A program made the position numbers and the translations under genes. Under the pieces are notes generated by a model. That model saw nothing but the letters and a program-made list of their open reading frames with translations. It did no database searches and was not told the DNA's origin. Source: DATKMG01 sp035541995 (GTDB taxonomy: Bacteria; Acidobacteriota; Terriglobia; Versatilivoradales; Versatilivoraceae). Taken from it: a stretch of 11,175 nt of DNA. Shown here piece after piece: positions 5,746 through 11,175 of the stretch. Location of the stretch: positions 1 to 11,175 of the forward strand of contig DATKMG010000441.1 in assembly GCA_035541995.1 (NCBI GenBank). Reading direction: 5' to 3'. Every line of letters begins with the position of its first letter. The first letter of the stretch is position 1.

Positions 5746-7437
5746 ATGGCTAGCGAGCCAAACTCTATCTTGAGCCAGCTGAATCGGCTGAATTCCACCC
5801 TGACCCTCAATCAAAAGGTCAGCATTGCTATCTTAGGGCTTCTGGTTCTGTGCGGTGTGTCTTACCTGGTCTTTGTCATGAACCAGGAGGAATATCAGAC
5901 TCTCTATTCAAGCCTCAATGCAGAAGAGGCCAACACTGTCATCACCAAGCTGAAGGAGCTGAAAGTCCCCTTTCAACTGCAGGATGGAGGAAAGGCCATC
6001 AAGGTCCCGGCCAGTCGTGTGGACGAATTGCGGATCCAGCTGGCGAGTGAAGGCCTGCCCCAAAGCGGGAAAATCGGATTTGAGATTTTTGACAAGACCA
6101 ACCTGGGAATGACTGAATTCCTGGAAAAGGTCAGTTACAAACGGGCATTGGAAGGTGAACTGGCACGGACCATTCTCTCTCTCAAAGAGGTGGCCGAAGT
6201 TCGTGTTCATCTCGTACTGCCTAAGGAATCACTTTTCCAGGAAAGAGCCGAGCCAACCAAGGCCTCCGTGGTCTTAAAACTAAATGCAGGCAAACAACTG
6301 AATGAAACCATGGTATCAGGCATCGTGCATTTGGTATCTAGCGCGGTCGAAGGGCTGACTCCTCAGAACGTCACGGTTGTCGACGCATCGGGGCGTTTGT
6401 TGTCGGCCAAGCAGAGCACTCCCGATGAAGCCCTGACGAACGGCCAGCTCGAGATGAAGTCGAGAGCCGAAAAGGAATTCACGACCAAGATCGTCAATAT
6501 GTTGGAACCAATTGTCGGGCCGGGAAAAGTGAAAGCCGACACCTCAGTGAGCTTGGACTTCAGTCGCACCGAACAAACCGAGGAGAAGTACGATCCCCAG
6601 GCAACTGCCATCCGTAGCCAGCAGAAGTCCCAAGAGCGAAGCGAACCCGCCAATGCGAATGCTGCAGCAGGCGTCCCCGGAACCAAGTCTAATCAGGCCA
6701 CTCCTCCGCCGAATGTCACCCCCATCACAGTTCGTGGTTCCAACTCCTTCACGAAGACCAACGAACTCACGAATTATGAAGTGAGCAAGTTGATTCGGCA
6801 CACAATCGAACCATTTGGAGATATTAAACGGCTGTCTGTGGCCATCATCGTGGATGATGCCGTCAAGCTCGAAAAAGGGGCCGATGGCAAGACCACTAAA
6901 AAAATGATCTCTCGGAATCCTGAGGAACTGAAGAAAATTAAGGACCTGGTTACCGCAGCACTGGGAATTGACTCCAAGCGAGGTGATGTGCTGACGGTTG
7001 AGAACATCGCTTTCGACACCCCGTTGGATACTGAAGAAGTGAAACCGACTTTCTACGAAAAGTGGCGCGACTTGCTTCAGCCTGCCATCAAGTACACCTC
7101 CCTCCTTCTGCTCTTTCTCTTGGTGTACATTCTGCTAATACGGCCCATCTCCAAAAAGGTACTGGCTCCCGTGCAAGAAGTGTTGCGGCCTCAGGAAGGG
7201 GAGATGGGACAGATTGCTGAGGGAGCTGAACCGGGCCCATTGGCTCTGGAAGCTCCGAAGACGGTCAAGGAACTGGAGGCCGCTCTTGGGGCTGGAGAGA
7301 ACGTGCCGGCTTTGCCCGAAATGAACGTTCGCAAATCCGACATTTTGAAACAGCGGATCCAAGAGTTTGTACAACGTGAGCCCGAAAACGTGGCAGCTCT
7401 GATCCGGGTATGGCTGACGGAGGAGGATGGTGCCTAA
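5746..7437 (+). CDS. fliF: Flagellar MS-ring protein FliF
   Basis: Inner-membrane protein that forms the MS ring, the platform for rod, switch and export apparatus; 563 residues, the expected size. Two membrane helices are visible: residues about 25-45 (near the N-terminus) and about 446-465 (L-rich, ending L-L-I-R-P-I). Between them lie the periplasmic ring-building domains, including Y-K-R-A-L-E-G-E-L-A-R-T-I and V-R-V-H-L-V-L-P (YscJ/FliF domain), and a Pro/Ala/Asn-rich loop around 295-330. The cytoplasmic tail contains an acidic stretch and ends in V-A-A-L-I-R-V-W-L-T-E-E, the segment known to bind FliG. The start ATG has GAGGA 6 nt upstream. The last 11 nt overlap fliG as positioned by its ATG, which should keep the two binding partners in proportion. 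Confidence 0.96.
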   Translation: MASEPNSILSQLNRLNSTLTLNQKVSIAILGLLVLCGVSYLVFVMNQEEYQTLYSSLNAEEANTVITKLKELKVPFQLQDGGKAIKVPASRVDELRIQLASEGLPQSGKIGFEIFDKTNLGMTEFLEKVSYKRALEGELARTILSLKEVAEVRVHLVLPKESLFQERAEPTKASVVLKLNAGKQLNETMVSGIVHLVSSAVEGLTPQNVTVVDASGRLLSAKQSTPDEALTNGQLEMKSRAEKEFTTKIVNMLEPIVGPGKVKADTSVSLDFSRTEQTEEKYDPQATAIRSQQKSQERSEPANANAAAGVPGTKSNQATPPPNVTPITVRGSNSFTKTNELTNYEVSKLIRHTIEPFGDIKRLSVAIIVDDAVKLEKGADGKTTKKMISRNPEELKKIKDLVTAALGIDSKRGDVLTVENIAFDTPLDTEEVKPTFYEKWRDLLQPAIKYTSLLLLFLLVYILLIRPISKKVLAPVQEVLRPQEGEMGQIAEGAEPGPLALEAPKTVKELEAALGAGENVPALPEMNVRKSDILKQRIQEFVQREPENVAALIRVWLTEEDGA

Positions 7438-8449
7438 CACTGCTGTTGAAAATGTCAAAGGATGCCGGAAAGCCGCAACTCTCCTCGTTCTTCTGGGTGA
7501 AGAGGTTTGCAGCCATCTTATGAAGTACTTTTGGGAGGATGAGGTCGAGAGTATCAGCCGCGAGATGTCTGTCCTGAACAAGGTTCCCCCGGATTTAGGC
7601 GAGAGTGTTTTAGAAGAGTTCCACAACATGGTATTGGCCCGCCAGTATATGTCATCGGGAGGAATGGATTTCACCAAGAAGGTCCTCCAGAAGGCACTGG
7701 GACAGGACGGAGCTAGGCGGGTCATTGATCGCGTTACCAAATCGATCGAAAGTTCAGTCGGTTTCAATGCCCTCGAAAAGGCTGACCCCCACCAGCTGTC
7801 GAGATTCATTCAAAATGAACACCCTCAGACTATCGCATTGATTCTGGCCCACCTCGACCCCTCCCAGGGGGCAGAATTGCTGGCATCATTGCCGGAAGAT
7901 GTCCGGCCGGATATCGCGATACGCATGGCCAACTTGGGAGAAATCTCTCCCGAAGTAATCAAGCGGATTTCGCTCATCCTGGACCAGAAACTCAAATCGC
8001 TGGGCACATATAGTCGCGAAGCAATGGGCGGGACCCGCGCAGTTGCAGAATTGGTGAACAAGATGGAGCGGATTGATGGCCGAGCGATTCTGGAAAAGAT
8101 CGAGAGCGAAAGCCCTGATCTGGCGGTTGCTATTCGGAATCTCATGATGGTCTTTGAAGACGTCTTGCTGATTGATAACGTTGGGATACGCGAAATCCTC
8201 CAGCGTGTTGATAAGAAGACACTGACTATTGCATTGAAGGGGACCAACGAAGAACTCCAGGCCCATGTATTCAAGAACATGTCTCAGCGCGCCGTGGAGA
8301 TGATGAAGGAGGACATGGAGGCTCTTGGCCCCGTTCGAGTCCGGGATGTCGAGAAAGCGCAGCAGGAGGTAGTCGACATCATCCGTAGATTGGAGGAAGA
8401 AGGGCTCGTCAACATCCGTGGTGGGGGTGGGGACGAGTATGTGGTTTAA
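7427..8449 (+). CDS. fliG: Flagellar motor switch protein FliG
   Basis: Rotor protein that links the MS ring to the C ring and contacts the stator; 340 residues, as usual. The middle domain has the E-H-P-Q-T-I-A-L-I-L motif. In the C-terminal domain the charged residues of the torque helix are kept: Lys271, Arg288, Glu295, Asp296 and Arg304, matching E. coli Lys264, Arg281, Asp288, Asp289 and Arg297 with a constant offset of 7. A D-N-R motif in E. coli reads D250-N-V here; it lies outside that set. The ATG at 7427 directly abuts AGGAGG, so the true start may be the in-frame GTG at 7430, which gives better spacing (6 nt from GGAGG at 7419-7423). The difference is one residue. The C-terminus ends in a glycine-rich tail. 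Confidence 0.96.
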   Translation: MVPNTAVENVKGCRKAATLLVLLGEEVCSHLMKYFWEDEVESISREMSVLNKVPPDLGESVLEEFHNMVLARQYMSSGGMDFTKKVLQKALGQDGARRVIDRVTKSIESSVGFNALEKADPHQLSRFIQNEHPQTIALILAHLDPSQGAELLASLPEDVRPDIAIRMANLGEISPEVIKRISLILDQKLKSLGTYSREAMGGTRAVAELVNKMERIDGRAILEKIESESPDLAVAIRNLMMVFEDVLLIDNVGIREILQRVDKKTLTIALKGTNEELQAHVFKNMSQRAVEMMKEDMEALGPVRVRDVEKAQQEVVDIIRRLEEEGLVNIRGGGGDEYVV

Positions 8450-8454
8450 TTCCT

Positions 8455-9180
8455 ATGGCGTCACGTATTATCAGGGGCAACAGCGAAGAACTCAAGAATA
8501 TCCTCTCCTTTAGTTTTGAGATCGCAGAGGCCGCCGAACCCGCGCCCCAGAAGATTGAATCTCCCGTTGTTTTCACTGACTCTCCTCCGATTCATGCACC
8601 GGTGTCAATGGAGGGACAAGAGCAGGGTCTTGTAGACTCGGTGCAGGAACAAGCAGAGGCTCTTCTCCGCAAGGCCCAACTACAAGCAGCGGAAATCGAA
8701 AAGGAGGCATACGAGCGGGGCTTCAACGAAGGGCAAAAGGCTGGGAAAGAAGTTGGGGAAAAGATGGTAGAGGCCTCGCTCAAGCAGTACGCCCTAACAC
8801 TGGAGGAGTTGGGCAACTTAAGAACACAAGTTCTTTCTGCATCGGAGCGAGAGGTTGTCCGGTTAGCCCTTGAAATTGCCCGAAAGGTAGTCAAGCGAGA
8901 GGTCACCATCGACGAAGACATCATCCTGGCACTGGTGAAAGTAGCCATGAAACGCTTGGGCGAGGAATCGGTTATGACCGTACGGCTAAATCCCAGAGAT
9001 GTTCAGTCAATTTTGCGCCTCCGCAATGGGGCAGGAGGTAGCGTCTTGAGCGAAGCCATCCAGCTAGTCGAAGACCCATTGATCAGTCGCGGAGGATGCC
9101 TGATTGAAACGGAGTCTGGGATTATCGATGGCCGGGTTGAGGAGCAGTTTAGAGAAATTGAGAAGGGTTTCTTCGAATGA
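8455..9180 (+). CDS. fliH: Flagellar export ATPase regulator FliH
   Basis: Cytoplasmic partner of the ATPase FliI; it holds FliI inactive or docks it at the C ring and export gate. 241 residues. It starts with the typical S-R-I-I-R segment. A Glu/Gln/Ala-rich helical region (about 55-110) contains the FliH-specific glycine ladder, Ala85-x3-Gly89-x3-Gly93-x3-Gly97-x3-Gly101, a hallmark of helix-helix packing in this family. The C-terminal half (about 115-241) resembles the FliH/YscL and V-ATPase E-type domain, with R-L-A-L-E-I-A-R-K-V-V-K-R-E and G-G-C-L-I-E-T-E-S-G-I-I-D. The ATG is 5 nt after fliG, without a clear Shine-Dalgarno, so it may rely on ribosomes arriving from fliG. The stop overlaps the fliI start by 4 nt (ATGA). 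Confidence 0.93.
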   Translation: MASRIIRGNSEELKNILSFSFEIAEAAEPAPQKIESPVVFTDSPPIHAPVSMEGQEQGLVDSVQEQAEALLRKAQLQAAEIEKEAYERGFNEGQKAGKEVGEKMVEASLKQYALTLEELGNLRTQVLSASEREVVRLALEIARKVVKREVTIDEDIILALVKVAMKRLGEESVMTVRLNPRDVQSILRLRNGAGGSVLSEAIQLVEDPLISRGGCLIETESGIIDGRVEEQFREIEKGFFE

Positions 9181-10487
9181 TCGATCTTTCCCCTTATCAT
9201 TCTCGCCTTCAACACACTGAATCTATAAAAATGGTAGGAACCATCAACAAAGCTGTCGGCTTGGTTATAGAGTCCCAAGGACCCCCGGTCAGAGTGGGTG
9301 ACCTCTGTGACATCGTAGATGAGTCGTCTGAGGAATCCACTGCGGTTGAAGTGATCGGATTCAAGGAAAAAACGGTGTTGTCAATGCCATTGGGGCGGCT
9401 CCAGGGTGTGAAACTGGGCAATAAAATCGTCGCACGAAACAAGCCTGCCTTAGTCAAGGTCGGCTCGAAGTTGCTAGGGCGAGTATTGGACGGATTAGGA
9501 AACCCCATAGATGAACTGGGGCCGCTGGAATTCAGTGACGAGTACCCGTTGCACCGTCAACCGGAAAACCCACTAATGCGCGAGAACATCCAGGAACCCC
9601 TTGGAACAGGAGTCCGCGCGGTCGATGGCATACTGACTTGCGGCAAGGGGCAGCGAGTTGGAATCTTCGGCGGAAGTGGAGTGGGAAAGAGTACATTGTT
9701 GGGAATGATGGCCAAATACACTAGCGCTGATATCAATGTGATTTCCCTGGTTGGGGAAAGAGGTAGGGAACTGCGCAGTTTTGTGGAAAAGGATCTGGGA
9801 GAAGAAGGACTACGCCGGTCTGTTGTCGTGGTGTCTACCTCCGACAATCCGCCACTGGTACGGATTCGTGCTGCTTTAACAGCAACAGCCATCGCGGAGT
9901 ACTTTAAAGATCAGGGCAAAGACGTCCTGTTGGTTATGGATTCCGTAACCCGATTTGCCATGGCTCAACGAGAAGTAGGATTGGCAGCAGGAGAGCCTCC
10001 CGCTTCCAAAGGCTATACCCCGTCGGTGTTTGCTCTCCTGCCGAAACTCTTGGAACGAGCTGGCAATTTCCGCGGAAAAGGGTCTATCACAGGATTCTAC
10101 ACAGTGTTAGTAGAAGGCGATGACATGAATGACCCAGTTGCTGACTCTGTGAGAGCTATCTTGGACGGGCATATCATTTTGAGCCGTGAGTTGGCTAGTC
10201 GCAACCACTACCCATGCATCGATATTCTATCCAGTGCCAGCCGGCTTTTCCCCGAGCTTGCCGATGTTAAACACCGAACCGCCGCCGGAAGACTACGAGA
10301 ACTCCTCGCAACTTACAAAAAAGCTGAAGACCTCATTAACATCGGAGCCTATGTCAAGGGCAGCAATCCTCAGATCGATAAATCAATCGAGAAGATTGAT
10401 TCCATCAACAGCTTCCTACGACAGAACAACAATGAAAAGGTTACCTATCATGCTGCTGTCGGCGGACTAGGGGATCTGTTCTCCTAA
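9177..10487 (+). CDS. fliI: Flagellum-specific ATPase FliI
   Basis: Hexameric ATPase that energises and primes flagellar type III export; F1-beta/YscN family, 436 residues. The N-terminal beta-barrel (about 20-95) has G-L-V-I-E-S-Q-G-P-P-V-R-V-G. The catalytic domain shows Walker A G165-G-S-G-V-G-K171-S-T, the G-E194-R-G-R-E loop with the catalytic Glu, and Walker B L-L-V-M-D255-S. Family-specific blocks follow: M-A-Q-R-E-V-G-L-A-A-G-E-P-P, G-Y-T-P-S-V-F-A, and E-G-D-D-M-N-D-P-V-A-D, the last of which separates FliI/YscN from F1 subunits. The start overlaps the fliH stop (ATGA). A later in-frame ATG (9231) would cut into the conserved N-terminus, so the first ATG is preferred. The TAA stop shares one base with the fliJ ATG (TAATG). 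All catalytic motifs are intact. Confidence 0.97.
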   Translation: MIDLSPYHSRLQHTESIKMVGTINKAVGLVIESQGPPVRVGDLCDIVDESSEESTAVEVIGFKEKTVLSMPLGRLQGVKLGNKIVARNKPALVKVGSKLLGRVLDGLGNPIDELGPLEFSDEYPLHRQPENPLMRENIQEPLGTGVRAVDGILTCGKGQRVGIFGGSGVGKSTLLGMMAKYTSADINVISLVGERGRELRSFVEKDLGEEGLRRSVVVVSTSDNPPLVRIRAALTATAIAEYFKDQGKDVLLVMDSVTRFAMAQREVGLAAGEPPASKGYTPSVFALLPKLLERAGNFRGKGSITGFYTVLVEGDDMNDPVADSVRAILDGHIILSRELASRNHYPCIDILSSASRLFPELADVKHRTAAGRLRELLATYKKAEDLINIGAYVKGSNPQIDKSIEKIDSINSFLRQNNNEKVTYHAAVGGLGDLFS

Positions 10488-10963
10488 TGAGAAAATTCAG
10501 TTTTAGCCTTGAGGCAGTCTTGGATTATCGGAGAGTCCTTGAAGAAAAGGAACAGGAGAAGCTTCAAAAAATCAACCAGGCAATTTTTCAGGCGCAACAT
10601 AGCCTGAACCTGCTCCGGAATGAAATTGATGATTGTCGACAAATGGTGGTTGGATGTCAAAAGGGAATCATCGACATCGATAAGATCCGATATCTCGTTG
10701 CCTATATCGAAAAACTAGAATTGGAAGTAATTCAACTCACCCTACACATCGCTCAGCTCGATAAGGAGAAGGCACAACAACTGGAAAAAGTGATTCAGGC
10801 CAAACGCCGACGAGAGGTGGTTGACAAGTTGAAGGAGAAGAAGCTCGCACACTACGAAAGGGAAGCGAGAGAGTTGGAGCAAAAGTTGCTCGATGAACTC
10901 GCGATAGTGAATTTCAGGCATGAAGACGTGCAAGAATTGCCTGGTGGAAAAGACAATCCCTGA
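10487..10963 (+). CDS. fliJ: Flagellar export protein FliJ
   Basis: Small cytoplasmic coiled-coil protein that sits in the centre of the FliI ring and contacts FlhA, also escorting export chaperones. 158 residues, in the family range (about 140-160). Almost the whole protein is heptad-patterned helix rich in Glu, Lys, Gln and Leu, with no Gly/Pro breaks until the C-terminal E-L-P-G-G tail. The N-terminus F-S-F-S-L-E-A-V-L-D-Y-R is the family pattern, in which an aromatic/Leu start precedes an R near residue 15. FliJ is poorly conserved in sequence, so its place directly after fliI is strong support. It starts by re-initiation at TAATG and its stop is TGATG. Confidence 0.9.
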   Translation: MRKFSFSLEAVLDYRRVLEEKEQEKLQKINQAIFQAQHSLNLLRNEIDDCRQMVVGCQKGIIDIDKIRYLVAYIEKLELEVIQLTLHIAQLDKEKAQQLEKVIQAKRRREVVDKLKEKKLAHYEREARELEQKLLDELAIVNFRHEDVQELPGGKDNP

Positions 10964-10978
10964 TGCGAGGCTTTTTCG

Positions 10979-11175
10979 ATGGTGCAACCTTTGTCGGTTT
11001 CCCCCTTTGCCGCGTCCCCAAGGGCAGGACTCCAACCCAAGCAGCACTCAAATTCGGATCAAGATTTCGGCACATTGCTGGATTCAGTAAGCCGCAGTGT
11101 TCATGAAGAGAATCCCCTAGTGGTCAAGCCCCAAGCTCCTCAACGAGAGCGACGAGCTTCCGGAGACATCACCCG
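10979..11175 (+). CDS. fliK: Probable hook-length control protein FliK, 5' end only
   Basis: Partial gene of 65 codons plus 2 bases, running off the window with no stop. The ATG at 10979 has GAGG 8 nt upstream (10967-10970). The visible N-terminus is polar and unstructured-looking (Ser, Pro, Gln, Arg), with a short F-G-T-L-L-D-S-V segment at about residues 33-40, resembling the F-x-x-L-L export-related motif common near FliK N-termini. There is no N-terminal membrane helix, which argues against MotE, the other gene often found after fliJ. The diagnostic FliK C-terminal domain is outside the window, so the name rests on gene order and this short segment. An ATG at 10963 overlapping the fliJ stop opens a different frame of only 47 codons and is not preferred. 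Confidence 0.68.
   Translation, partial: MVQPLSVSPFAASPRAGLQPKQHSNSDQDFGTLLDSVSRSVHEENPLVVKPQAPQRERRASGDIT

Noticed and set aside
7135..7809. Minus-strand 224-codon open frame antisense to fliF/fliG
   Set aside because: It is a long shadow frame opposite two strongly conserved genes, with Ser/Arg/Leu-rich composition typical of antisense translation.
1..11175. CRISPR array, tRNA/rRNA, insertion sequence, phage or defence genes
   Set aside because: No spaced direct repeats, transposase-like frames, terminal repeats or RNA-gene patterns were seen. The flagellar genes are intact and in the widespread order, so no undescribed system beyond the regulatory observations is claimed.

Overview
This window is the start of a bacterial flagellar basal-body/export operon, preceded by a local set of signalling genes. 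Nothing mobile, CRISPR-like or RNA-coding was seen. Base composition is near 50% G+C by eye. Gene order flgB-flgC-fliE-fliF-fliG-fliH-fliI-fliJ-fliK is the widespread ancestral order. Its coupling to a soluble PAS histidine kinase and a sigma54 response regulator (FleS/FleR- or FlrB/FlrC-like) fits a Gram-negative-type, sigma54-using lineage such as Nitrospirota, Acidobacteriota or a Desulfobacterota-like group. The sequence alone does not settle the phylum.

Layout. Bases 14-478 (minus strand) encode a small lipoprotein with an FxLYD-like beta-domain look. Bases 479-734 are a divergent intergenic region with a sigma28-like promoter candidate that overlaps a small perfect inverted repeat. Bases 735-1373 encode a response regulator made only of a receiver domain and a coiled coil. 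Bases 1374-1648 are a poorly explained gap. Bases 1649-2905 encode a soluble PAS-HisKA-HATPase kinase, overlapping by 7 nt a complete REC-AAA+-FIS sigma54 activator (2899-4341). Bases 4342-4565 hold an imperfect dyad and a very good sigma54 (-24/-12) promoter at about 4507-4523. From 4566 to the window end the structural genes run almost without gaps, mostly with overlapping stop/start codons. The last one, fliK, is cut by the window edge.

How it fits together. The kinase and the sigma54 activator probably form a two-component pair that switches on the promoter directly downstream, driving flgB, flgC and fliE (proximal rod and rod/MS-ring junction), fliF (MS ring), fliG (rotor), fliH/fliI/fliJ (export ATPase complex) and fliK (hook-length control). 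The lone receiver/coiled-coil protein may modulate the kinase or the motor, but no output is visible. The structural genes look intact and ordinary. The more interesting parts are the promoter architecture, three start codons that should be moved from the longest-ORF position, the output-less response regulator with a C8 tract near its 3' end, and the unrecognised gap before the kinase.
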